This document shows, piece after piece, positions 16,115 through 25,008 of a DNA stretch of 64,000 nucleotides (position 1 is the stretch's first letter; each line of letters begins with the position of its first letter). Location of the stretch: contig JAEUHN010000040.1 of the NCBI GenBank assembly GCA_016795365.1, positions 62,001-126,000 on the forward strand, given 5' to 3'. A program made the position numbers and the translations under genes. Origin of the DNA: Verrucomicrobiaceae bacterium (GTDB lineage Bacteria > Verrucomicrobiota > Verrucomicrobiia > Verrucomicrobiales > Verrucomicrobiaceae). The notes beneath the pieces were generated by a model. That model was given only the letters and a program-made list of their open reading frames with translations. It did no database searches and was not told the origin of the DNA.

Positions 16115-17308
16115 CTACACAAGCGAAGGCACGGCGACGTTCGGGTCGGTGTCGGCTTCGTAATTGACGCCTTCGAGACCGAAGCCGAAGAGACGCAGGA
16201 AGCTAGACTGGTAGCCTTCGAAGTCGCCGAGCTGTGGGAAGTTTTCGGTGTTCACGTCGATCCAGCGCTGGCCGACGAGTTCCTGCACGGCGGGCTTCAT
16301 TTCCCAGTCATCGACGCGGATGCGACCGGCCTCATCGGGCTGCGGATTGCCGTTGTAGAGTCGGTCGCGGAAGAGGCGGTCCATCTGCTCGATGCAGTCC
16401 TCGTGCGTGCCTTCGGCCTTCATCACCTTGTAGAGCAGGGAGATGTAAAGCGGCACGACGGGAATGGCGGAGCTGGCTTGCGTGACGAGCGCCTTGTTGA
16501 CCGAGACCCAGGCCTTGCCGCCAAGGCTAGCGAGCTTGGTGTCGAGGGCACGCTGCACGCGTTCGAGGTCTTCCTTGGCCTTGCCGATGGTGCCGTTCTT
16601 GTAGATGGCCCAGGTGCATTCAGGTCCGATGTAGGAATACGCGACGGTCTGCACGCCGTTGGCCAGCACGCCTGCGCCTTGCAGCGCGTCGATCCACATT
16701 TCCCAATCCTCACCACCCATGACAGCGACGGTCTGCGCGATCTCGTCTTCGCTGGCAGGCTCGATGGTGACCTCGTTCACCACGCCGGTGCCGGTGTTGA
16801 GGTTCTTGTTGGTGAAGGCGGTGGAGCCGATCGGCTTGAGCACGGACTTGAAGACTTCGCCGGTCTTCGGGTGCGTGCGGCGCGGGGAGGCGAGCGAGTA
16901 GATCACGCAATCGACCTGACCGAGGTCGGCCTTGATCGCGTCGATGACGGTCGCCTTCATCGCATCAGAGAAGGCGTCGCCGTTGAACGACTTCGCATAC
17001 AAGCCAGCGGCCAGGGCTTCCTTTTCAAAGGCGGCGGAATTATACCAGCCAGCGGTGCCGCAGCGGTCGGCTTCGGCGGGCTTCTCGAAGAACACGCCAA
17101 TGGTGGCCGCATTCGATCCAAAGGCGGCGGCGATGCGCGAGGCGAGGCCGTAGCCGGTGGAGGAGCCGATCACGAGCACCTTCTTCGGTCCGTTGGCGAT
17201 CGGGCCGCGGCTCTTCACGACGGCGATCTGGTCGGCCACATGCTTGGCGCAACCTTCCGGGTGCGCGGTGGTGCAGATGAATCCACGAATCTTCGGTGCA
17301 ATGATCAT
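16115..17308 (-). CDS. fabV: Trans-2-enoyl-ACP/CoA reductase FabV
   Basis: 397 residues, the normal length for FabV. The start [20 protein letters not shown], the NADH-binding segment [17 protein letters not shown] and the active-site pair Y236-x8-K245 (in [12 protein letters not shown]) are diagnostic. FabV performs the last, NADH-dependent step of the fatty-acid elongation cycle and is typically insensitive to triclosan. No other fatty-acid elongation gene lies adjacent, though a FabZ-like dehydratase is encoded at 62281. Confidence 0.95.
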   Translation of the reverse strand: MIIAPKIRGFICTTAHPEGCAKHVADQIAVVKSRGPIANGPKKVLVIGSSTGYGLASRIAAAFGSNAATIGVFFEKPAEADRCGTAGWYNSAAFEKEALAAGLYAKSFNGDAFSDAMKATVIDAIKADLGQVDCVIYSLASPRRTHPKTGEVFKSVLKPIGSTAFTNKNLNTGTGVVNEVTIEPASEDEIAQTVAVMGGEDWEMWIDALQGAGVLANGVQTVAYSYIGPECTWAIYKNGTIGKAKEDLERVQRALDTKLASLGGKAWVSVNKALVTQASSAIPVVPLYISLLYKVMKAEGTHEDCIEQMDRLFRDRLYNGNPQPDEAGRIRVDDWEMKPAVQELVGQRWIDVNTENFPQLGDFEGYQSSFLRLFGFGLEGVNYEADTDPNVAVPSLV

Positions 17309-17404
17309 AGGCCGCGAGGCTTATGCGGACCGGGCGTGTCTCGCAAGGGTTTTTGCGGTGAAGCAGATTTGTCCAAACGAAGCCCAGCGCTGCGATTGCT
17401 TCAG

Positions 17405-17479
17405 TCTTACTCATACTCTGCCTCCTACTCTTACTCGTCGGCGAAGGGTCCTGCGGCGTCGAGTATGAGTAAGAGTAGG
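17405..17479. repeat. Intergenic palindrome of TACTC/GAGTA units
   Basis: CTTACTCATACTC and CCTACTCTTACTC on the left (17406-17436) face GAGTATGAGTAAGAGTAGG on the right (17461-17479). It fills much of the 221-bp gap between fabV and a glycosyltransferase. It could act as a weak terminator but lacks a T-run. Confidence 0.65.
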
Positions 17480-17529
17480 CCTGAAGCGTTTGGAGCGTCA
17501 CTGCGTGGCAGAGACTTCATCAGGACTCG

Positions 17530-18795
17530 CTACAACTGCTGAGCCTCGCGACGCAGAGTCCGCGCGATGCCGGAACCAAGGGCCGCGCCGAGCTTGAGCC
17601 AGCGGGATTGCAGCAGGGCGTTGTGCATCTTTTGCAGCTTCTCGATGGCTCCCTTGCCTTCGTTGCGGCGCAAGGTTTTGCCCAGGCCGAAAGCGGCTCC
17701 GAGACCCACCCAGTGCGAGTCCTGGAGCTGCTGCTTGATGCGATGCAGCTCATTCCAGGCATGGCGCTCGGCACTCCACTGCTCCTTCTCTTCACGAAGG
17801 ATATCCAGCTTGCGACAAAGCTTGGCGACGGAGAGCGGTTCCGTGCCGTCGTAGCCACCGGCGAGCGCACGGTTGGGCGACGTGTCGAATTCCTGGCCGG
17901 TCAGCGCAGCCGCCAGGGCCTCGCGTTCCTGCTCTGAAATCCCGGCGACGACCTGCGCGAGCGCGACCTGAAACATCCCGGCGTGGAAGCTGGAAATGTT
18001 GTCCCACAAGGTGCGGCAGTAATCGGCGAAGCGCGTGCGCATCCCGTGATCGACCGCCAGCTCGGCAGCGAAGTCGTGATACAAATCGAGGTGCATGCGC
18101 AGCATCTCACGGATCAGCGGCTCGGGCTTGGTGGTGATCGTGTTGCTGCCGTGGATACGATACTGCATCAGCACCTCGGGGAGCAGCAGCAGCACATCGC
18201 GCCACGCAGAGGACGCGAGAAAGTAGTAGTCGTGATTGAACCGGTAGGGCCGGAATGGATTGGCCAGCAGATAGTCGGTGCGGGCGAAGACGTTGCTGGT
18301 GGTGGCGATGAAGTTCGCCTTGCCGATGAGTTCGGCCACGCTGTGATCGCCGGTTTCGGTGAGGCTCTGAGCGCCATAGAACCATCGTGCCCTTGGACGG
18401 TCGGGAGGCATGACCTCGCCCGAATCATCAATGACTTCGAGCCTGCCGCTGATCACCTGCTTGTCAGGGTTGGCCCGTGCCGCAGCGGCGCACATCTCCA
18501 GCTTGCGCGGGAGGTAGCGGTCGTCGCTGTTGAGCACGTTGACCCAGTCACAACCCTCTGCCTTCGCCCATTGGACGAGTTCATTGATCGTGTTGTGCGC
18601 TCCACGATTCTCCCGTCCCCGTGCCTGCACGCCGCGATTGGCGTAACGCTGACAAACCGCGAGCGACTGGTCCTTCGATCCGTCATCGATACAGAGAATG
18701 CGGTCGGCCCGGCGCGTTTGCGCCAGCACAGACTCGATCGCTTCGCCGACGAAGTGGGCGTGGTTATAGACCGGGATGATGACGGCAATGCGCAT
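17530..18795 (-). CDS. Family 2 glycosyltransferase
   Basis: 421 residues from the ATG at 18795 (MRIAVIIPVYNHAHFVGEAI); a start seven codons earlier is possible. GT-A fold features are seen: IPVYNHAHF, CIDDGSKDQS and VLNSDDRYLP, the latter carrying the metal-binding acidic pair. A C-terminal extension (about 320-421) has two similar LG-rich stretches (HWVGLGAAFGLGKTLRR and RWLKLGAALGSGIARTLRR), perhaps membrane-associating amphipathic helices. It probably builds surface polysaccharide or glycolipid. Neighbours on the same strand are a membrane-anchored unknown and a GT4 enzyme. Confidence 0.85.
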   Translation of the reverse strand: MRIAVIIPVYNHAHFVGEAIESVLAQTRRADRILCIDDGSKDQSLAVCQRYANRGVQARGRENRGAHNTINELVQWAKAEGCDWVNVLNSDDRYLPRKLEMCAAAARANPDKQVISGRLEVIDDSGEVMPPDRPRARWFYGAQSLTETGDHSVAELIGKANFIATTSNVFARTDYLLANPFRPYRFNHDYYFLASSAWRDVLLLLPEVLMQYRIHGSNTITTKPEPLIREMLRMHLDLYHDFAAELAVDHGMRTRFADYCRTLWDNISSFHAGMFQVALAQVVAGISEQEREALAAALTGQEFDTSPNRALAGGYDGTEPLSVAKLCRKLDILREEKEQWSAERHAWNELHRIKQQLQDSHWVGLGAAFGLGKTLRRNEGKGAIEKLQKMHNALLQSRWLKLGAALGSGIARTLRREAQQL

Positions 18796-18880
18796 GGCGG
18801 CGGAAGGCGGGCGCATCCTTGCTGTGGATGGTCGGGGTTTGCATCCAGAAAGTTCCCTTATGCTGGGGCCTTTTTGTGAC

Positions 18881-19879
18881 CTAGCGGACCAATAGCCAGC
18901 GATTCGCCACCACGCCGACGATCCGGACGCAGTGATCGGACTCGGATTTCTCGGGATAGGCGATGCGCAGCGTCAGCGCGGCCCGGCCCCGCACCTGCGC
19001 GAAGATCGACTTCAGCGTGTTCTCCATTTCCGACCCCTTCTCGCAGTAGCCGTAGATGAAGAAGTTTCCGTCCGGCGAGGTGAGGTGGACCGCGGACCAT
19101 CGCTTGTCATCGCTGAACTCGTAATTGAAGTAGTCGTCCTGACGGGCAAACACGCGCAGCAAGGTGGGCTGGGTAGGCCGGTTTTTCTTGAGGACAGCCC
19201 AGGGGACGTCGCTAGCACCGATCATGCTCTCCCAGTCGATGAGGAATTTCCCGTCGCGCTGCGCAATCATCGCCACATCAAGGGTGCCGCTGGGCCGGAC
19301 ACTGCTGTAGCTAAAGAGCAGCACCTCGGTGTTGTTGATCTTGAAATGAGCCTGCCGGGCAGACCCGCCCATCATGGGATCGAGCAGCTGATGCGTCTCA
19401 TAGTAGTCGCGCATGAGGGGAAGCACACGCTCCGCATCGTGGACAAAGGGCAGTTTTTCCTTCCAGGTGGTGGCCTGCCAGAAACGCTGCTGCGTGCTCT
19501 GGGCATCCGCCTGTCGCTCAGGGCTGACTTCTTCGGTCAGCGGCACCGGATCGGGGAAGGCGCTGCCTTCATTCACATGGGACATCTCCACCAGACTAAC
19601 GGCGGACTTCTCCGGCTGGGGAACAGGCGCTTCCTTCACCTCGATGGTGCTAAGCACAGACTTCCGGACCGTTTCCGCGCGAAACGCCGCACGCTCAGCG
19701 ATGCCTTCGTCCGCCTTGCGACTGATGCGGGCCAGCTCCAGGCGCTTGTTGATTTCCCCAAAATACCATCGCCATCCAATGAAGAGCACAAAGCTCAGGA
19801 CGATCACCATGACAAAGCCAATCAACATGAGCGCCACATGCGGCTTGAACGACGATGGGTGATGTTGAGAGAACGGCAT
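18881..19879 (-). CDS. Membrane-anchored protein of unknown function
   Basis: 332 residues, not recognised. One transmembrane helix near 15-36 (VALMLIGFVMVIVLSFVLFI) anchors a largely extracytoplasmic protein. A charged and proline-containing linker (40-130) leads to a mixed alpha/beta domain (about 135-332) with aromatic motifs such as IDWESMIG and FFIYGYCEKG. It lies between two glycosyltransferase genes on the same strand (64 and 34 bp gaps). A role in the same surface-glycan process is only a guess. Confidence 0.6.
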   Translation of the reverse strand: MPFSQHHPSSFKPHVALMLIGFVMVIVLSFVLFIGWRWYFGEINKRLELARISRKADEGIAERAAFRAETVRKSVLSTIEVKEAPVPQPEKSAVSLVEMSHVNEGSAFPDPVPLTEEVSPERQADAQSTQQRFWQATTWKEKLPFVHDAERVLPLMRDYYETHQLLDPMMGGSARQAHFKINNTEVLLFSYSSVRPSGTLDVAMIAQRDGKFLIDWESMIGASDVPWAVLKKNRPTQPTLLRVFARQDDYFNYEFSDDKRWSAVHLTSPDGNFFIYGYCEKGSEMENTLKSIFAQVRGRAALTLRIAYPEKSESDHCVRIVGVVANRWLLVR

Positions 19880-19913
19880 GGACGGGTCGGAACGGCGAAT
19901 GGCCGCGAATTCT

Positions 19914-21083
19914 CTACAATTCGTGGCTCTGCATCAAGCCTTTGTAGAAACTGATCAACTCCTGGTCCTGGGCTGCCCGATCGTATTTCCTGCCCACAGC
20001 CTCCCGTCCGCCCAGCGCAATCCTTTGCCGCAAGGCCGGATCTTCGATGATTCGAAGCGTCGCCGCCGCCAGCCCCTCCGCATCATTTTCATCCACCAGC
20101 AAGCCGCTTTCACCGTCGGTGATCGCCTCGGGAATGCCACCGTGGCGTGTGGCCACCACCGGAATGCCCGTCGCCATCGCCTCCAGCATCGCGTTCGGCA
20201 CACCCTCCCGATTGCCATCCGCACCTGTGCGGCTGGGGTGGAGGTAGATGTGGGCATCGTAAAGCACTCGCGCCAGGGTTCCGTGGGAGGCGAAGCCCGT
20301 GAAGGTGACCCTCTCAGCCACGCCCAAGTCACGCGCCTGCTGCTCCAGCGCTTGGCGCAGAGGGCCGTCACCCACCAGAGTGAGCCGGGCCTGTGGAAAC
20401 CTCTTCACCACGGTGGCAAAGGTGCGCAGCGTCAGATCGAGACCCTTCTTCTCGATGAACCGGCAGCTCTGCATCAGGTGCCAGGCACCGTCCGCAGGAG
20501 CGATCCGCTCCCGCAACGGCCAGTCCTCCATCGGCACGCCCGTGCGCTGCAGCACCACTTTCTCGGGCGGGCAGCCCAGCCTGATCAAATCCGCATTGAG
20601 CGCCTCCGAGCGGCTCTGAATTTTCGTCGCGAGCCGAAACACCTCCTGCATGGCCGCCAAATACCGCGGCTGGTCCAGGTAGCCGCCCGCGTCTGCTCCG
20701 TGAAAGGACACGACGATGGGCTTGGGCCACACCTTCATGAGGGGAATGAACTGCGGGGCCACGTGCCCGAAGTAGATGTGCAGCAGCTGCGCATCAATGC
20801 GCGCCAGGTCCAAAATCCAGCGCCGCAACTCCCAGCGATAAATCTGCCAGGGCTCGTTGCGCAGCTGCGTGTGAATCAGCCGCCGCAGCCAGCGCAGCCG
20901 GGGCCGGGGCAGAACGTGCAGCCATTTCTCGTGGTAAGGGAAGTGCTCAGGATACTCCCGCTTGTGCGTGAAAACGTGAGCATCCAGCTCGTGCCGCAGG
21001 CCCGTGATCTGGCGATAGACGTGGAGCTGGTCCAGCTTCAGGAAATCGGCCACATAGCTGGCCACCACGGGGTTCTTCGGCAT
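19914..21083 (-). CDS. Family 4 glycosyltransferase
   Basis: 389 residues. The C-terminal half carries the GT4 nucleotide-sugar signature: TLVGDGPLRQALEQ, GFASHGTLARVLYDAHIYL, and REGVPNAMLEAMATGIPVVA followed by GGIPEAITDGESGLLV. The N-terminal acceptor domain begins with PVVASYVADFLKL and contains the loop SFHGADAGGY. It transfers a sugar from an activated donor, probably in surface polysaccharide assembly. The gene is divergent from kdsD, sharing a 68-bp intergenic region. Confidence 0.88.
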   Translation of the reverse strand: MPKNPVVASYVADFLKLDQLHVYRQITGLRHELDAHVFTHKREYPEHFPYHEKWLHVLPRPRLRWLRRLIHTQLRNEPWQIYRWELRRWILDLARIDAQLLHIYFGHVAPQFIPLMKVWPKPIVVSFHGADAGGYLDQPRYLAAMQEVFRLATKIQSRSEALNADLIRLGCPPEKVVLQRTGVPMEDWPLRERIAPADGAWHLMQSCRFIEKKGLDLTLRTFATVVKRFPQARLTLVGDGPLRQALEQQARDLGVAERVTFTGFASHGTLARVLYDAHIYLHPSRTGADGNREGVPNAMLEAMATGIPVVATRHGGIPEAITDGESGLLVDENDAEGLAAATLRIIEDPALRQRIALGGREAVGRKYDRAAQDQELISFYKGLMQSHEL

Positions 21084-21151
21084 TGATCGGGAAAGGCGGG
21101 TTGAGTAGTGTCGGGGCCGCCCAGTTTGCCGGAGTGCCCCCGCCTTGCCAC

Positions 21152-22123
21152 ATGAATTATCCCGAAAAAGCCCGCCGCGTCATCGACCTCGAAATCGAGG
21201 AACTCCAACGCCTGCGCGAGCGCATCGGTGATCCGTTTTCCCAGACCATCCAGCGCATCATGGAAACGCTGAACGAGCGGCGCAAGCTGGTCGTCTGCGG
21301 CGTGGGCAAGAGCGGCAACATCGGCCGCAAGCTCGCCGCCACACTCAATTCCACCGGTGCCACCACCGTCCTGCTCAATGCCCAGGACGCCCTCCACGGG
21401 GACCTCGGCATGATCGACGAGGGTGACCTCGCCATCCTCCTGAGCTACTCGGGCGAGACCTCCGAGCTGCTCAACCTCCTGCCCCACCTGCGCCGCCAGA
21501 GTCTCACCTTGATCGCCATCACCGGCAACGCCGAGAGCACCCTCGCCCGCAATGCCGATCTCACCCTCGATGTGAACGTGTCCCGGGAAGCCTGCCCGCT
21601 CAACCTCGCGCCCACCTCCAGCACCACCACCATGCTCGTCCTCTGCGATGCGCTCGCCATGGTGCTGCTCGAAGCCCGCGGCTTCCAGCAAGAGGACTTC
21701 GCCAAGCTGCATCCCGGCGGCTCCCTCGGACGCGTGCTGCTCACCAAGGTCAGCGACCTCATGCGCAGCGGCGATGCCCTCGCGCTCATCACGCCCGAAA
21801 CAACCGTGCGCGACGCCCTCCAGGCCATGACCCGCGCCCGCGCCGGAGCCGCCATTGCCACGAATCCCGATGGCACGCTCGCAGGCGTCTTTACCCATGG
21901 CGACTTCGTCCGCGCCTTCCAAAAAGACGCCGCCATCGCCGACCGCCCGGTCTCGGACTACATGACGCGCAAGCCCATCCACATCAGCGCCCACAAGCTC
22001 GCCGCCGAAGTCCTCGCCACCCTCGAGCACGCCCGGATCGATGACTTGGTCGTCGTCGATGACGAAGGCAAACCCGTGGGCCTCGTCGATACCCAGGACC
22101 TCACAAGATTGCGGGTGGTTTAG
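21152..22123 (+). CDS. kdsD: Arabinose-5-phosphate isomerase (KpsF/GutQ family)
   Basis: 323 residues from ATG 21152 (MNYPEKARRVIDLEI). An N-terminal SIS sugar-isomerase domain shows VCGVGKSGNIGRKLAATLNSTG, LNAQDALHGDLGM and SYSGETSELL. Two CBS domains follow (about 195-323, with THGDFVRAF and VVDDEGKPVGLVDTQDL). The enzyme interconverts ribulose-5-phosphate and arabinose-5-phosphate, the first step to Kdo for lipopolysaccharide, which implies an LPS-type outer membrane. It is divergent from a glycosyltransferase and 41 bp before the dGTPase gene. Confidence 0.93.
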   Translation: MNYPEKARRVIDLEIEELQRLRERIGDPFSQTIQRIMETLNERRKLVVCGVGKSGNIGRKLAATLNSTGATTVLLNAQDALHGDLGMIDEGDLAILLSYSGETSELLNLLPHLRRQSLTLIAITGNAESTLARNADLTLDVNVSREACPLNLAPTSSTTTMLVLCDALAMVLLEARGFQQEDFAKLHPGGSLGRVLLTKVSDLMRSGDALALITPETTVRDALQAMTRARAGAAIATNPDGTLAGVFTHGDFVRAFQKDAAIADRPVSDYMTRKPIHISAHKLAAEVLATLEHARIDDLVVVDDEGKPVGLVDTQDLTRLRVV

Positions 22124-22164
22124 TTCGCTTCGTTCCCGTTCCCCCGTCACACTGCCTGCTCCTC

Positions 22165-23430
22165 ATGCCCGCCAATCGCTTCTACTCCGCCTTCGATACG
22201 GAAACGCTGGCTCCTCGTCGGACCTCCGAAGGCGAGTATCGCAATGCGTTCCAAATCGACCGCGATCGCATCATTCACAGCTCTGCGTTCCGTCGTTTGC
22301 AGAGCAAGACGCAGGTCTTCCTCTCCGGCGAGTATGACTTCTACCGCACGCGGCTCACGCACAGCATCGAAGTGGCGCAGATCGGCCGCAGCATCTGCTC
22401 CTACCTTCAGCAAAGTGACTTGCTCGCGGACGACTGTTTCATTGATCCCGACCTCGTCGAAAGCGCCTGCCTGGCTCACGATCTCGGTCACCCACCCTTC
22501 GGCCACACGGGTGAGCGCACCCTGCACGCACTGATGCAGCCCTATGGCGGCTTTGAAGGCAATGCGCAGACGCTGCGCATCCTTACGCAGACGATCTTCA
22601 GCGAAGGTCGTGATGGCATGAACCCCACGCGGGCTCTGCTCGATGGCGTGCTCAAATACAAGACGCTGCAAGCCGAGACACCCACCGCGCCGAATCACTT
22701 CCTCTACAACGACCAGGAGCACTGGCTCGACTTCGTGGTCGCGGGCCAAGCCTTCCCTGCGGAACTCACACCAGGCAAGGTGCGCAATGGCTTCAAGTCC
22801 ATCGAATGCCAGATCATGGACTGGGCGGATGACACCGCGTATTCGCTCAACGACGTAGCCGATGGCATCCGCGCCGGATTCATCAGCCTGGAAAAACTCG
22901 AGCGCTGGGCCTCCTCGCAGTCGCTGGATACGGCGGGTGCCGAGCACGTCGCCTACCTCTGCAAGGCCATCCGCGATCAGCGTGTGGAAGCCCGCTTGAA
23001 CCGCATGATCGGCGAGTGCATCCGCGCGGTGAGCTTGCGCGCGACCAGCAACTTCCTCAGCCCGCAAAGCCAACGCCATGCCCATGAGTTGGTGATTGAT
23101 CCCACGGTGAAGACGCGCACGAAACTGAACAAACGCATCTCCCTCGAACTCGTCTTCCAGGCACCCGCCCTTCAACAGCTCGACCACAAGGCCGACGTCA
23201 TCCTGCGCAAACTTTTCGGCGTGCTGCGCGATCGCTACATCGAGCGCACCGGCGGCAAGCTCCACCTCCTTCCCGGCGATGTGGAGAAGGTGCTCGAAGC
23301 CACCGAAGACAAGACCGCGCGCGCCCGCCTCGTCTGCGATTGGGTGGCCAACATGACGGACTCCTTCGCGTTCCGCACGTATCGCCGGCTCTTCGATGCC
23401 GAGTTCGGTTCGATCACCGATCTCGTCTGA
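22165..23430 (+). CDS. dgt: Deoxyguanosinetriphosphate triphosphohydrolase-like protein
   Basis: 421 residues. The HD phosphohydrolase motif is complete: RLTHSIEVAQIGRSI (H66), LAHDLGHPPFGHTGE (H105, D106), and a later D in MDWADDTAYSLND. The dGTPase-like family removes triphosphate from deoxynucleotides and influences dNTP pools and phage resistance. The N-terminal motif SSAFRRLQSKTQVF is typical. It follows kdsD with a 41-bp gap and abuts the convergent yceH gene, stop codon to stop codon with no spacer. Confidence 0.9.
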   Translation: MPANRFYSAFDTETLAPRRTSEGEYRNAFQIDRDRIIHSSAFRRLQSKTQVFLSGEYDFYRTRLTHSIEVAQIGRSICSYLQQSDLLADDCFIDPDLVESACLAHDLGHPPFGHTGERTLHALMQPYGGFEGNAQTLRILTQTIFSEGRDGMNPTRALLDGVLKYKTLQAETPTAPNHFLYNDQEHWLDFVVAGQAFPAELTPGKVRNGFKSIECQIMDWADDTAYSLNDVADGIRAGFISLEKLERWASSQSLDTAGAEHVAYLCKAIRDQRVEARLNRMIGECIRAVSLRATSNFLSPQSQRHAHELVIDPTVKTRTKLNKRISLELVFQAPALQQLDHKADVILRKLFGVLRDRYIERTGGKLHLLPGDVEKVLEATEDKTARARLVCDWVANMTDSFAFRTYRRLFDAEFGSITDLV

Positions 23431-24123
23431 TCAGGCTTCGCCGAGCTTGGCCTTGAGGTCCGCGAGCTGGGCGCGCAGATCGGCGATCTCGCCCTCGATT
23501 CGCGCCCGCCACAGCTGGTCATCCTCGCGCGCCGATGCACTAGGAGCGAAACTCTCGGTCACCACGGTCCCGCCTTGAACCGTCGGAGCCTCGGGCACGC
23601 CAGACAAGATGTGAACGTAGAGCGGTGACTTCCGTCCGGGGCCCGGGGGAAAAAGCACGACAGTAGGCTCATTGCCATCGCCTGTGATCATCGTCTGCAA
23701 CGTGGCCTCCAGCGCAGCCAGATCAGGGAACGTGTAGAGCCGCTCGGTGCGCTGCCGCAGCTCGCCAATGGTCTGCGCACCCCGCAGCATGAGCACGCAC
23801 AGCACCGCGATCTGCGGCTTCTCCAGCCAGGGCAGCTTGCGGTCCAGGTTGTGCTTGAACTTCTGCACCCGGGAACCGGCCAGCGTGACCTGCAAGGCGA
23901 ACTGCCGCGCTTTCAAACCCTCCAGCGCCTCCATGACCGTCTCTTCGGCAAAGGCCACCACCGGCTCGCGATTGGTCGATTGATTGCACGCCGTGGTCAG
24001 GCCATTCAGCGTCATCGGATAGTAGTCCGGTGTGGTCGCTTCCTTTTCGAGCAAGCAGCCAAGCACACGGACTTGCTCAAAGGTCAGGGGCACAAAGGCG
24101 GAGTTGGTCGCAGTTTCTTCCAT
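23431..24123 (-). CDS. YceH family protein (DUF480)
   Basis: 230 residues. The conserved YceH start LTFEQVRVLGCLLEKEATTPDYYPMTLN is visible in parts, followed by NQSTNREPVV and a tandem winged-helix body with VLMLRGAQTIGELRQRTERL. A coiled-coil C-terminus (about 200-230) ends the protein. The family has a double winged-helix fold, but its function is not established. The gene is convergent with dgt and divergent from the small lipoprotein gene. Confidence 0.85.
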   Translation of the reverse strand: MEETATNSAFVPLTFEQVRVLGCLLEKEATTPDYYPMTLNGLTTACNQSTNREPVVAFAEETVMEALEGLKARQFALQVTLAGSRVQKFKHNLDRKLPWLEKPQIAVLCVLMLRGAQTIGELRQRTERLYTFPDLAALEATLQTMITGDGNEPTVVLFPPGPGRKSPLYVHILSGVPEAPTVQGGTVVTESFAPSASAREDDQLWRARIEGEIADLRAQLADLKAKLGEA

Positions 24124-24297
24124 GGTCTTGAGGGATGTGGGACGGTGCCAGCGGCCCCGCCCTTGTCAAACCACCGCCCCGGAAGTCCTGCGGCAGCGCA
24201 AAGTCGGTTCTGGCACTCGACGCGGAAAAATGCCAGACTCCCCGCCGATTGAATGAAAGCCGCCTGATCGCGGTCCATAGCACCCGAACGCTTCTCC

Positions 24298-24939
24298 ATG
24301 AAAACCAAGACACTCCTTCAGTTCTCGCTCGCCTGTGCCATCACCTTGCTCACCTCGTGCGTGGCCTATGATGCCGGATTCGATGGCGGTGGCTACAGCT
24401 CCGGGCCCGCGTATGGCAGCGGACCTGGCTACTACGGCAGCCCTGGCTACAGCTACAGCGACGACGACTTCTACTATTACGACGGCTACTCCAGGCCCAA
24501 CTACTACGGCCGACCATATGGCAGCTACACCGCAGGCTACTCCTACTATCGCGGCTCCGGTCTGTGCCCCATCTGCCATCACAGCACCTGCTCGGGCCAC
24601 AGCGGACGCCACCCTTCGAGCAGTGGCTCGCACAATCACTATGACTGGGATCGAGACCGCGATCACGATCACGATGATCACCGCAGCTACAGCAGCAGCC
24701 ACAACTCCTCCAGCAGCAATCACAAGAGCAGCGGAAGCAGCAGCCACAAAAGCAGCGGCGGCAATTCCTCCAGCTCCCACAAGAGCGGTGGATCTTCCTC
24801 ATCTCGAAGCAGCAATGACTTCCGGTCCTCCATCGAATCTGCACGCACCTCTTTACAACAGCGCATCAGCGGCGGCTCATCCTCCAACCATAGTCACAGC
24901 AGTTCCAAAAAGGACGATGACAAGAAGCACAAGCGCTAA
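24298..24939 (+). CDS. Low-complexity Ser/His/Gly/Tyr-rich lipoprotein
   Basis: 213 residues. A signal peptide ends in the lipobox LTSC (C21). A Tyr/Gly/Ser-rich stretch (25-85) precedes CPICHHSTCSGHSGRHP (about 88-106), whose three Cys and several His could bind metal. A long Ser/His/Lys/Asp repeat region follows, with many SSHKSSG-type units. No known domain is seen. The low-complexity composition suggests a surface or matrix role, but this is inference. It is monocistronic with a strong terminator just downstream. Confidence 0.7.
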   Translation: MKTKTLLQFSLACAITLLTSCVAYDAGFDGGGYSSGPAYGSGPGYYGSPGYSYSDDDFYYYDGYSRPNYYGRPYGSYTAGYSYYRGSGLCPICHHSTCSGHSGRHPSSSGSHNHYDWDRDRDHDHDDHRSYSSSHNSSSSNHKSSGSSSHKSSGGNSSSSHKSGGSSSSRSSNDFRSSIESARTSLQQRISGGSSSNHSHSSSKKDDDKKHKR

Positions 24940-24972
24940 CTCGCTTGTCTCCTGAACCGGTCTATCCACCCA

Positions 24973-25007
24973 CGCCGGAATCGCGCCTGCGGTTCCGGCG
25001 TTTTTCT
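24973..25007 (+). terminator. Rho-independent terminator of the low-complexity lipoprotein gene
   Basis: A perfect 8-bp stem CGCCGGAA/TTCCGGCG (24973-24980 and 24993-25000) with a 12-base loop is followed by TTTTTCTT. It lies 33 bp after the stop codon and just before the end of the convergent giant cytochrome gene. Confidence 0.88.
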
Positions 25008-25008
25008 T

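Noticed and set aside
17405-17479. CRISPR array
   Set aside because: The short repeats here, and at 15050 and 55399, are opposed units of a palindrome without spacers of constant length; no cas genes are nearby.
24298-24939. Spurious low-complexity open frame
   Set aside because: Kept as a gene because it has a signal peptide, a proper lipobox and a strong terminator directly downstream.
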